From assembly GCA_023548195.1 (NCBI GenBank), contig JAJHZJ010000496.1:6394702-6458701 (forward strand): a stretch of DNA of 64,000 nt, in the 5' to 3' direction. Under the pieces are notes generated by a model, which ran no database searches, was not told the DNA's origin, and saw only the letters and a list, made by a program, of their open reading frames with translations. Origin of the DNA: Bettongia penicillata ogilbyi. Lineage: Eukaryota > Chordata > Mammalia > Diprotodontia > Potoroidae. A program made the position numbers and the translations under genes. Shown piece by piece: positions 34,450 through 43,395 of this stretch (its first letter is position 1; each line of letters starts with the position of its first letter).

Positions 34450-34650
34450 CAAAAGATGGGATTTATATAGAGCCTTATGGTTTGCAAATCCTTTTAAATG
34501 CATTATTTCACTGGTGTTCTACACACAGGGAAACTGAGGCTCAGAAGTATTAAGTCATTTGTTTAAGGTAAAAATGTCAGAGCTAGGAGTTAGACTCAGT
34601 TCCTTCTGACTCCAAGTCCAACAATCTGTATTATTGTGTCATGCTTTCTT
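34450..34650 (-). mobile_element. THER1/MIR SINE
   Basis: tttatatagagccttatggt, cagggaaactgaggctcaga, gttccttctgactccaagtc. Confidence 0.85.
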
Positions 34651-34659
34651 TTTATTCAG

Positions 34660-34785
34660 TAATAATTGGTGTTTATATAATAAAAATAATATAATATAAA
34701 AATTATATAATAGCAAAAATAACTCACATTTATTTAATGCTTTAAGATTTGTAAAGAACTTGGTGTTAACTCATTTGACCAAAAA
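34660..34785 (-). mobile_element. THER1/MIR 3' fragment with an AT-rich expansion
   Basis: The 3' landmark 'aataatnggnntttata' occurs at 34663 and again, as aaaataactcacatttattt, at 34715. Between them lies an A/T-only stretch. The fragment ends ttaactcatttgacc. Confidence 0.55.
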
Positions 34786-35089
34786 ACAAACTTCAACCAA
34801 ACAAAAACCCGTTTTCCACAGGGTATCACTCTAAGAAATAGTGTTCCTAAAACTAAGAAATAGTGAGTTGTGGAAATGTTCACTTCCTCTCTTTTCTACT
34901 TCTTTTCTTCTAGACTTAGTGGACTCTCTGGGAGCCAGATACAGGGAACTAGTGGTAGGGGGTAAAATTAGATAAATGTATCTATTGATCTCTGCAGCAC
35001 TGTTTAGGCTTAAGGTTAAGTTGAAAAAGAGACCTCGTAAATCTTCTCCTTTTTTTTCTTTTTTCTTATAGTTGTTGCTAATAGTGGTC
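34786..35089. other. No gene or recognised repeat
   Basis: A short duplicate ('aactaagaaatagtg' and 'actctaagaaatagtg' near 34828 and 34850) is the only structure seen. Confidence 0.4.
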
Positions 35090-35517
35090 AGTTCTCAGTC
35101 ATACATCTTCAACCTCTCCCTGTCAGTTGGTTTTTTTCCTTACACCTTCAAATATGCCAAAGGGTACGTGACTCTAAATCAAATCAGATCTAATCACTGC
35201 CCTCTCCTACCCCCTCAGAGCATCATCTTATAGCGCTTTCCTCCTCAAACCTTGGCAATCCAGTTTCCAGCTTGTCTTCACTTCCCAGAAACTACTGTCT
35301 CCAAAGTTCCTAGTGATCGCCTCATGTCAGGTGTGATGATCTTTTCTTAGTCCTAATGTGTCTGGAACTCATTTGCTCCATCCGACAGGGACCATCTTCT
35401 CCTCCTGGATCCTGTTGGAGTTTTCATGATGCAGTTCTCTCCTATTTCACCTCCTGCCTCTCTGATTACTCTTTCTCAGTCATCTTTGCTGGCTCGTCAT
35501 CCCCACCCTCCCCCTGG

Positions 35518-35640
35518 CTGTAAGCAGTCCCCAAGGTTCTGTCCTGTGTACTCCCAGCTTCTCCTGTATGCTTATGGGCAGCCTCATCAGCTCTCAGGGG
35601 TTTACAGATCACCTCCATGCAGAGGATCTACTCAGATTTC
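35518..35640 (+). pseudogene. L2 ORF2 reverse-transcriptase motif remnant
   Basis: In the frame starting CAC at 35610 the sequence reads HLHAEDLLRF, where L2 ORF2 has HLYADDTQIY. The catalytic YADD box (35616-35627) is degraded to HAED. Upstream AVPK at about 35527 corresponds to the GVPQGS motif. The coding function is lost. Confidence 0.7.
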
Positions 35641-35751
35641 TACTATGGCACCTTGCTTCATTCAGCATCACCAGTTGTCTGGTGTAGATGTCCTGGAGAC
35701 ATCTTAAACTCATCATGGCTAAAAATGAACTCTTTATCTTTCCCCTTAAAC

Positions 35752-35949
35752 GAGGGGTGGGGAACCTGCTGCCTCGAGGCCACTGTGGCTTTCTAGGTCC
35801 TTGGGTGTGACCTTTTGGCTGAATCCAAGTTTCACGAAACAAATACTTTTATTAAGGGGATTTATTCTGTGAAGATTGGATTCAAAGAATTGCACTTGAG
35901 GATCTAGAGGGCCACATGGGGCCTTGAGGTCACAGGTTCCCCACTCCTG
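35752..35949. mobile_element. Palindromic non-autonomous hAT (Charlie-like) DNA transposon with TSD
   Basis: Left end gaggggtggggaacctgctg and right end, as reverse complement, caggagtggggaacctgtga form terminal inverted repeats. The similarity continues inward (cctcgaggccactgtggctt against cctcaaggccccatgtggcc), so the element is almost a perfect palindrome. Flanks ccttaaac (35744-35751) and ccttaaat (35950-35957) are an 8-base TSD as expected for hAT. It has no transposase. Confidence 0.92.
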
Positions 35950-37062
35950 CCTTAAATCCTCCCCTATTCTGAACTTTCTTATTTCTGTTAATGTTACCAC
36001 CATCCTTCAAGTGTCTCATGTTCTTAATCCTACCATTTTCCTGGACTTCTCCCTCTTCTTTACATCATATACCCCTCTAGTAGCCATTTCTATCTTCATA
36101 ACATCGTTTGAATCTGACCCTTTCTCTGGGTTCACAAAGCTATTACTTTAATACAGGGTTTCCTGACCGCTTCCCTAGTTTATTGCAATACATTCAAAAT
36201 TTGTCTCAACTCAACACTTATCACCCCAGCCATCCTACACTTCCTGCTGCCAAAGTCATTTTTCTTAAGCAAGAATCTTAACCATGTGACTCCTCTGTTC
36301 AACCAGCCCATTGTTGCTAGTGTAAAAGGTTTAGCTTTGAAAGCTGTCCTCCATCTTGCCTCAAACTATCCACCTTGCAGTAATCCAGCCAAACTGGTCT
36401 CCTCTCTGTTCCTCACACAACACTCTTGTCTGTTCCCCAATGGAAAACTGCAGCCTGACCATTCCCTCACTCACTGAGACATTCATTCTATCTGCAACAA
36501 ACATCCTCTCCAATGACCTTTACACATATTTCTACAAGGTCTCTTCTTCTTTCATTCTAGGAATTTTCTTTCTGTTGCTACCATGACCACTATCATGGAT
36601 CACATTCCTCTAGGATAATATTTTGCCTCATCTTTAAAGCCTCTTACAATCTAGCTTCATCTTAACTTTTTGTCATTTCACTGTGCTCTACATTCCAGTC
36701 TTACTGGTTTACAAGCTGTTGTTTAGAAGTGGAATATTATCTCCCACCTCCATGCTTTTGTACATGCTGTATACCCCATGCCTCCAATGTACTCCATCCT
36801 TACTTTCACTTCTTACAGTTTTTATTTTTATCCTCTTTCAAAGTTTGGCACATGAGCCACTTTCTGTAGAATCCTTTCCTAATCTCCTTAGATGTTGGTT
36901 TTCCTCAAATTATCTTGTATTCAGTGATCTGTTCACATTCTTTATTCTTGAGTAGAATATAAATTCATTGAAAGCTTGATCCACCTTTCATTTTATCTTA
37001 ATATCCCTAGCACCTACATTTGTGCTTTGTACTCGGTGGGTGCTTATTAAATTGACTTGAAT

Positions 37063-37577
37063 TTTCTTCAGACCTCTTACATTTGCCTTCTCTGATTTTA
37101 GCAAGCACATGGACACACCCAATATATTTTTTTGTACACATGGAATCTCTTTTTGGAATCATGCTTGGTTACTTATATTCATGTATTTAATTTATGTGTG
37201 GCCTTTTTCCTCTCCCTACCTACATGGTAAACTCCTGGGAGGAAAAGGATCTTTGGATTGTCTTGCTTTGGAAGGCTTCCATAACCTATGAAGTTCTCTG
37301 TAGCCCCAGAGGGCTCAGAATCAAGTCAGGTGACAATTTGGAGGTGCGTAAGGGCAGTTGAGTGAGTCTGCCTTGGAATTCACCCTAAAGAATGAAGATG
37401 GATGTCTGCCCCGCCTCCCCTTCCCCTTTTGGACAGGTCAGGAAATAATGGTCACAGGGTGTTCTATGTATGTAAACATCTCAGTTCCTGGGTAGTCCTG
37501 CTGAAATGTATAGTACAGTGTGTACCTTATACCCTGCAAAAGTCCCAGAGGAAGAATGCAATCTGGATTTTCCATCT
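37063..37577. other. No gene or recognised repeat
   Basis: Unassigned; the ORFs here carry no domain. Confidence 0.4.
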
Positions 37578-37675
37578 CAAAACCTTAAGGCTAGGAGGGA
37601 TCTCTTTCCCAGGTCACTTCCCCCACTCCTCCTCATTTTACATGGAAGGACCCTGAGGCCCAAAAGAACAATGCC
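37578..37675 (-). mobile_element. MIR3/L3-type fragment
   Basis: taaggctaggagggatctct, tcctcattttacatggaagg and accctgaggcccaaaagaac. Confidence 0.6.
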
Positions 37676-37995
37676 TGGGGTGCTGAACAGCATTTATGGT
37701 GATGTTTCTGGGAGAGCTTTTATTTAACTTTATAAGTGTGAGGGTTAGGAACACTCTTGAGTCTATATTGGTAGATCTTACAGCTATTTACATGCCTGAC
37801 AGATATTTAGCTGGAAGCTTAGTAAACTATGATGCAATGTGCAGTTTTTAGCTAGATAATCCCAGAATTTGTCTTGTGATTGATTAAAAAAATAGCCCTC
37901 ATTTTTGCTTGTTTTAGTATGTCCTGTGTGAGCCAGATCAAATATTGGAAAATTGGGGGTCAAAGAATGCAGAATTTTACTATGCTCTTGATTTT
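37676..37995. other. No gene or recognised repeat
   Basis: Unassigned. Confidence 0.4.
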
Positions 37996-38190
37996 ATTGT
38001 GTTAATAATACAACACAATAATAATAAATATATATATTATTTAAATTTATTTCATTATATTATATTAATTATATTATATATTTATATATATAATATAATA
38101 TATTAATTATATTAAATTTAAATAATAATATATATTATTTATAATAAATAAATAAATATTGTGTTAATAATACAACACAATAATAATAAA
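37996..38190. repeat. AT-rich palindromic island between identical 33-base direct repeats
   Basis: 37996-38028 and 38158-38190 are identical (attgtgttaataatacaaca and 13 more bases). Each unit has palindromic ends (ttgtgtt...aacacaa). The 129-base core is almost pure A/T and contains inverted arms (tatatattatttaaattt and aaatttaaataataatatat). Confidence 0.93.
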
Positions 38191-38239
38191 ACACAACCAG
38201 ACTTGTGTTAAGGCCTCGGGCAGGCAAGTTCACTACCTC

Positions 38240-39000
38240 TCCCTCAAACCTTCACTGGCTCCCTATTTCCTCTAAGATCAACTAAAAACTCCAGGGTTGA
38301 CATTTAAACAATCTGATTCCTTCCCACTTTTACAGCCTTTATTCACATCACTCTTCCTTATTCATTGTTATGTTTCAACCAAGCTGGTCTCCTGACTATT
38401 CCCTAAGGTTTATGTTACATCTCTCACTTCTGTTTGTCAGCATAAAAGGTTTCCTTTGCACTCCCTTCTCCTCTAACCAAATATCATCCTTTTTCAAAGC
38501 TCAAATCTGGGATCTCTATAAAAATCTTTCCTTTGACCTTTTACAACTCAAAAATTCCAATCTGCTAAAAAATACACCTCCTTAATGAAGCTTTTCCCCA
38601 CTCACTCATCTGCCAGTGCCTTCCTTCTCTACATTATACTTATCTATCTACTTGTTTGCAAAATGCAGCAAGCCAATTTGTAAAGAATATGGCCCTAGGG
38701 TCAAGGACCTGGGTTCAAATCTTCCTCCTAATACTTTCTCCCTCTTTGACTCTGGAGAAATCACTTAATATCCATGTTCCTCCGTTTCCTCATCTATAAA
38801 ATGAGAGGGCTAGAGTAGGGGGCTTCTGGTCCCTTCCAAGTGTACACCTATGATCCTCTTTCCAAAGCCAGTAGATACAAGCTTATTAAAGGCAAAGATC
38901 TTATTTTCCCCATTTTATCATTTTTCTTCTTTGTCAACCACAGTGCTTTGAGCATAAAAGATGCTTTTTAATGTTTGTTAAATGAATGAATGAACCTTCA
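38240..39000 (+). mobile_element. L2 LINE 3' region, split by MIR3
   Basis: The left arm has cttcactggctccctatttc, cctctaagatcaactaaaaa and ttaatgaagcttttccccac. The right arm (38860-39000) has cttattaaaggcaaagatct and gatgctttttaatgtttgtt. Confidence 0.85.
38668..38858 (+). mobile_element. MIR3-type SINE inside L2
   Basis: agggtcaaggacctgggttc, ccgtttcctcatctataaaa, tgagagggctagagtagggg and tctggtcccttccaagtgta. Confidence 0.82.
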
Positions 39001-39315
39001 TATTTCTTCCCACCTTTCTCCATTCAGAAAACAAATATTTGAAAACTAGTCTTGCCATGCTTTGGGGTTTAAAGTGTTGTTTTGTTTTGTTTTTCTCTGA
39101 GAAAAGCAAAGAAGAATGTCTTTAAAACCCTCTTGCTATCCTCTGCCAAGTGCCTATCAGGAGTTAAGTGCAAATATCGCGCCCCCTCCCACCCCCCTCC
39201 AAAGAAAGTTAGCAATCAAAAGTGAATATTAAAATTGAAACAAAGCCTTGTTGTCTGGGGCTCCCACGTTAATAGGAGTGCATTGGATCAAAGCCTGTGA
39301 GCTCACTCCGTCTAG

Positions 39316-39489
39316 AAACAGGTCAGGCCAGCCCAGGTAATTCAGGAAGCAGCCACATAATTATTCACAGCAGAGAGCAGGTAGTGTCCGATTACACTGC
39401 CCCAGTGGAAAGTCAGAAGGTCAAAGCTTACACCATACCCGAAGCAGCTGGAAACAGTCCGGGGGCCCCCGTTAAACAGAAATAGTAAA
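39316..39489 (+). other. NAALADL2: Probable 5' UTR part of the NAALADL2 start-codon exon
   Basis: The sequence before the ATG is repeat-free and richer in GC and CpG than its surroundings. A plausible splice acceptor, a short pyrimidine-rich run ending in TCTAG at about 39315, would give an exon of about 217 bases. The acceptor is weak, and a transcription start inside this block is equally possible. The upstream boundary is therefore inference; only the donor at 39533 is strong. Confidence 0.4.
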
Positions 39490-39532
39490 ATGGGAGAGAA
39501 TGAAGCCAGTTTACCTAATACCTCCATCCAAG
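39490..39532 (+). CDS. NAALADL2: First coding exon of NAALADL2 (N-terminal 14 codons plus one base)
   Basis: The ATG lies in a good start context (A at -3, G at +4). It opens the frame MGENEASLPNTSIQ, then one G, then GTAAGT at 39533, a near-ideal splice donor. From memory, mammalian NAALADL2 starts MGENEASLPNTSLQ and continues with Gly-Lys-Lys. This copy differs only by Ile for Leu at residue 13. A G left in phase 1 fits a split glycine codon as the next residue. NAALADL2 is a type II membrane protein related to glutamate carboxypeptidase II (N-acetylated alpha-linked acidic dipeptidase family). Its enzymatic activity is not established, and the family domains lie in later exons outside this window. 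Reading past the donor gives an open frame to 39783, which is intronic readthrough. Identification rests on a 14-residue match plus the donor and its phase. Confidence 0.85.
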
Positions 39533-39800
39533 GTAAGTGTGTGCCTGTGAGCTGTGAAATGTTGGAGAGCAGAAACTCCAGCCGGGTCCATTACAGCATG
39601 TGGGCAGAGCTTACTGGGGAGGTGGGGGAAGTGGGTACGTCTCCAGCAGCAACACGCAGCACCTGTCATGCGTCCCAGCCTAGCCAAGACTCAGGAATGC
39701 CATGTGGGCTGAGAAGAGAGGCAACCTTTATTCCTGATGCCCAGTGTAATTATGGAGCACTTGGACATTCACCTGAAAACTAGGTGAGCGTCTGTTACCT

Positions 39801-40782
39801 CCATCCACATGGGGATATTGATACATTCGGCAAAACCGTGATCTCCACCATGTATCACAAAGCTACATGAAAGATATCTATGGTCTGCTCACAAACTGGC
39901 ATTTAGCCTTTTTGGAAGTGAGGGGATGCTCAGTAATATGTCCTTATCAGGGACACTAGCCCAAAGGGAGGGGAAGCAGCTACTTAGTGGGGAGCTTCCC
40001 AGAAAGATTGCGGGGGTTGGAAACACATAAAATCAGCTTTCCTCTGATAGCTTTGATTTCTCATTGACATCAGCTAGGCTTGGTTGGACTGTAGGATACA
40101 ACTTGCTGATTGGGGTAGAAGCAGTTGGTCAGGCTCTTTGGAGTGGAACAATGGAAAAGTTTTTGAGGAAGTCGTGACGGACAGTATAGGGGGAAGTGAA
40201 CACACTGTTCACATGGTCTGTGGGAATGAAGATTCCCAGCTCTTCCTTTTCCTTGCTTTATGGATTATTGATACAGCTGCAGACCATTTGAGCACTTCTG
40301 ACCGAGCATTTTCTTGTTCAAATTCTGTCATGGTATTCATTTTATGCTTTGTGAAGGCATCAAGGAAATCAGAGAATCCACCCAGTTTGCTGTTCAGATC
40401 CTTGATGTGTGTGTGAAGCATTTTTGAGAATTCCTAATGAACTTTTTAGTCCTTTACTTGCATTATAGGGAATAAAACACATTTGTGCTGTTTTTCCTGG
40501 TGATATTTTTGATATATGATTTTACATATGTATCTTCCTCAATCATTTTTTTTAAATCTAGCATGCATTATAAGATTTTTTATTGAAGACATTAGAGGGG
40601 GGCGTACTAATGACTTTGGGGTCACTATTTTCTGAAAAGTAGGGCAGCATAGAAAATGCAAGGATCTATGTTTTCAAGATCATTTGGATGGCTTGCATAA
40701 ATCTTTACCACCTACCCTCCCTGCTTAAGCTACTGCACAGCAAGTGTTTGACTATGAAAAGATCTTGGCCATATATGCAATG
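39801..40782. other. NAALADL2 intron start; unassigned sequence
   Basis: Repeat-poor intronic sequence downstream of the donor at 39533. It includes a protein-like minus-strand stretch, listed separately. Confidence 0.4.
40190..40560 (-). pseudogene. Possible processed-pseudogene or coding-like fragment, unidentified
   Basis: The minus-strand ORF 40209-40421 encodes a charged, helix-prone protein with few low-complexity residues (LNSKLGGFSDFLDAFTKHK, NTMTEFEQENARSEVLKW). About 60 bases upstream, in another frame, is another protein-like stretch starting MLDLKKMIEEDTYVKSYIKN, ended by stops. Two coding-like segments in different frames would fit a frameshifted coiled-coil pseudogene. I do not recognise the parent. 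No splice sites bracket it, so an active exon is unlikely. Chance cannot be excluded. Confidence 0.3.
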
Positions 40783-40958
40783 CAGTTGAAAGAACACAGT
40801 CCAGAGAGTTAGACTGAAGTTAAATTTCACCCCTGACAACCCCCTATGTGACAAGTGACTTAAAATTCCTGGGCTTCAATTTCCTTTTTTGTAATTTAAG
40901 GAAGTTGGGCTAGATGTCCTCCATTATCTCTTCCAGCTCTAGCTAGATGGTGCTATAT
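40783..40958 (+). mobile_element. MIR3-type SINE
   Basis: ccagagagttagactgaagt, cctgggcttcaatttccttt, gttgggctagatgtcctcca and ctcttccagctctagctag. Confidence 0.82.
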
Positions 40959-40984
40959 ATCAGTGCACAAAGGGGGAGCTGAGG

Positions 40985-41045
40985 GAACACAAGAAAAAAG
41001 GCACCCACTAAGTTCCAGGCACTATGCAGTTGCCCTGAATAATAA
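40985..41045 (-). mobile_element. L2 3' end fragment
   Basis: ggcacccactaagttccagg followed by cactatgcagttgccctgaa. Confidence 0.5.
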
Positions 41046-41057
41046 AACACTGTTGAG

Positions 41058-41215
41058 CATGTGTGTGTGTATGTGTGTGTGTATACGTACATATATACAT
41101 ATATATATGTGTATCTATGTATGAATAGATACATATATGTATGCACAATGTATATATGTGTGTGTACATATATATATATATATATACATACATACATTAT
41201 ACACACACACACAGA
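41058..41215. repeat. (TG)n(TA)n(CA)n microsatellite complex
   Basis: A long alternating tract of about 160 bases. ORFs reading YIYIYV or VCVYVC on both strands are artefacts. Confidence 0.93.
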
Positions 41216-42234
41216 GGGAAGGAGAGAGAGAGAAGAATCTATTCTAAGTGTCTCCATTTGATGGGGAATCCTGAGCTGTCAGAAGCGTGTCTTTGTCAGT
41301 GCTGGGAGGGTTTTTCTCACTTTGAGAATCCCAGGAAGATCTGTGGACTTTCCATCTTCTGCCCCGCTCTGTACCATGTTCAAGGTTATGCCCGGGGAAC
41401 TCTTTGCTGATGGAAGCTACGTTCTTGATTCTATCTCTGCTTTGTTCTATTTGTTCTATCACTATTAGCTTCCCAGAACTCTGGGTCAGCATTTCCAGCA
41501 AATATGCCCAAATAAAGCCGCAAAACCAAAGACAAATTCAGGGGGGAAAAAGGCCTTCTCGCCTGACCTAATGAACAGCCATCAATTTGAAAGAGACTTG
41601 CCGGGCTTCGTAAATCTGTTCCCAGAAACCAGAGGAAGCAGGGATGAGATCAGAGCCCGTATATATGTTTGCACCCTTATTTTAAAAGAAAAAAGCTCGT
41701 TTAATTTTCAGCGTGGAGTGCATTATGCACTCATTTTTCTGATCTTATCAGAGCTGAAAAGCACAGGACGCTTGGTAGTTTCGTATAGAAACCTTGGTGT
41801 TTGCTCTTACTGTGAGATTACTGGGTGAGGTTTGTAAAGCTGGTAAAAACCAGTGCGGAAGCAGACGGACCTGTAGAATGTGGCTTTCCAAGAGGCTTGC
41901 CGTCATATGAAAAGAACCTTTTAGGAACTGATCTTTCAGGGAGCAATTAGCATTTATTAAAGTCCCTATTATATTCTCCATGCATGTATATGAATGTCAG
42001 GGAACAGGCTCTAGGCCTCCTAGTCAAGCTCTGTGCTCCCTGAATGAACATATTCATTTATGCAGGGTTAAGCACAGTGCTTGGTGCTTAGGACGGAAAG
42101 CTCAAAACAGCCCTTCCCTTCCAGCATCTGATCTTTCATTTGGGACCAGGGGAAAAGGAATCCAATGGAGATGGCGGACTCAATAATCACTTGTTACCTC
42201 TCTCCAAAAGCACTCCCCTCTGCCAGCTTCCAGG
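41216..42234. other. Repeat-poor intronic block, candidate conserved noncoding element
   Basis: 41440-41930 has no recognisable repeat, with relatively many CpGs and mixed composition, including gagtgcattatgcactcatt, a palindromic core (gtgcattatgcac). The ORF at 41571-41828 has no domain. 41945-42130 contains a possible degenerate L2 end. Confidence 0.35.
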
Positions 42235-43095
42235 ATTCCTGTTCTTCTTTATCCCTCACATCCAGTCAGTTGCCATGTCTTGTCAATCTTATATCCACCA
42301 AATCCTATTCACATTGCCGTTATACCCCACTCATATCTCATTTACATGCAAGTCAAGTGATGTCCTCCAAACACATCTGATACCACTGCTGCTGCTGCTG
42401 CTGCTGCTGTTTCTGCTGCTGCTACTCTTGCTTCAACAATCGTTATAACCTCCCGAGCGTTCTCCCTGCTTCCAGCTTCTCCCCTCTCCAATTCACCCCC
42501 CACTCAGCTGCCAAAATGAGTTTCCTCACTCGAGAGTCTGACCATGTTATTCCTTTGCCTAAGAAACTTTACTGTCCCTCCCCCTCACCCTGCTCTCCCT
42601 TTTTTCATAAAATGAAAACTTCTCTACTTGACGTTTTAAAATAGCCCTTTATAACCTGGCCCCTGTCCACTTTCTCAGGCTTGCTGGACATTACTCTCTT
42701 TCATATACCAAATTCCAACTAAATTAGCCTAGTTATTGTTGCTTATAAGTTTCACCTTCCATCTTGTACCTTCATGCAGTCTGCCCCTTTCTTGAATACA
42801 CTCCCTGTTTGTCTTATTATTACTTTCTTTTTTCAAAACTCAGGACAAGTTGCACCTGCTACACAAGACTGTCTTGATTTCTGTAGCTACTTGTCTTATT
42901 TCCCTCACAAACACATTTGTGTTTATGTTTACATACCCATAAATATATATTATATCTGCATGTACCTCACATCCAGTTTTGTGCGTATGTAATCTCTCTC
43001 CTGCCCCATCCCCAGAATGTAAACTTCTTGAAGGTAGGAACTGATTTATCTTTCTATTTTGAGAGACTATCAAAGCACTGGACACATTTTGTTTA
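42235..43095 (+). mobile_element. L2 LINE 3' region
   Basis: ccctcacatccagtcagttg, ccatgtcttgtcaatcttat, actcagctgccaaaatgagt, ccctttataacctggcccct, caagactgtcttgatttctg and aatgtaaacttcttgaaggt are in sense order through the 3' UTR. Confidence 0.85.
42386..42424. repeat. (CTG)8-TTT-(CTG)3 trinucleotide repeat inside L2
   Basis: Eight pure CTG units (42386-42409), TTT, then three CTG and CTA. A poly-leucine ORF reads through it but is not a gene. Confidence 0.95.
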
Positions 43096-43224
43096 GGGAA
43101 AAGGGCCTCTGCTTTTCTGGCATAAGGAATTTATGTTGAGAAAACTCCTTGCACTAACACAGTTGGATTAGTAAATGTTCTGTAACTAATAGTCCTAGCC
43201 AGTGGCCTACGGGAGTGAGTAGTT
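43096..43224. other. Unassigned sequence
   Basis: Nothing recognised. Confidence 0.4.
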
Positions 43225-43395
43225 CAGTGAGTAGCACATGGTCTCCTAATTAGTGTGGATCAGAGACAGGTCTTGAACTGACTTTCTGGCTGATTCTTAA
43301 TGCTGTCTCCCTATCCACTTTCCCATAGCTGCTTTTTATCTGACTTATAGATGGTGAATGAGAAATGATTGGTGAGTGAATGAATGGGTAAAAAT
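43225..43395 (-). mobile_element. MIR fused to an L2-like tail, copy 1
   Basis: cagagacaggtcttgaactg, ctccctatccactttcccat and agctgctttttatctgactt. Then a + strand L2-like end (atagatggtgaatgagaaat). Confidence 0.6.

Larger units (their letters stand above)
35090..37062 (+). mobile_element. L2 LINE, long copy with ORF2 remnant, split by hAT
   Basis: Runs from the RT region (cttcaacctctccctgtcag) through the RT active-site region, aactcatcatggctaaaaat, then after the hAT insert cctggacttctccctcttct, tattgcaatacattcaaaat, tgctgccaaagtcatttttc, and the 3' end ctcggtgggtgcttattaaa. About 1.7 kb of L2 without the insert, and the longest L2 in the window. Confidence 0.88.
39160..39800. promoter_or_regulatory. 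Low-repeat block around the NAALADL2 exon, candidate conserved or regulatory sequence
   Basis: This stretch has no recognisable repeat and more CpG than the rest of the window. It contains TGGATCAAAGCC, which fits a TCF/LEF core, near 39285, and CATAATTATTC, a homeodomain-type TAATTA core, near 39356. Single sites like these occur by chance. The regulatory reading depends on cross-species conservation, which cannot be seen here. Confidence 0.35.

Noticed and set aside
35426..36955. Series of plus-strand ORFs of 60-93 codons
   Set aside because: They are pieces of a decayed L2 ORF2 and 3' UTR, interrupted by a hAT element and by stops.
39490..39783. Whole 97-codon ORF as one coding region
   Set aside because: Only the first 14 codons match NAALADL2 and a strong splice donor follows at 39533. 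The rest is intronic readthrough.
41008..41261. Overlapping ORFs on both strands rich in Tyr-Ile and Cys-Val
   Set aside because: Microsatellite translation on both strands, with no coding signal.
42140..42448. ORF with a poly-leucine end
   Set aside because: Produced by the CTG repeat inside an L2 copy; no start context or domain supports a gene.
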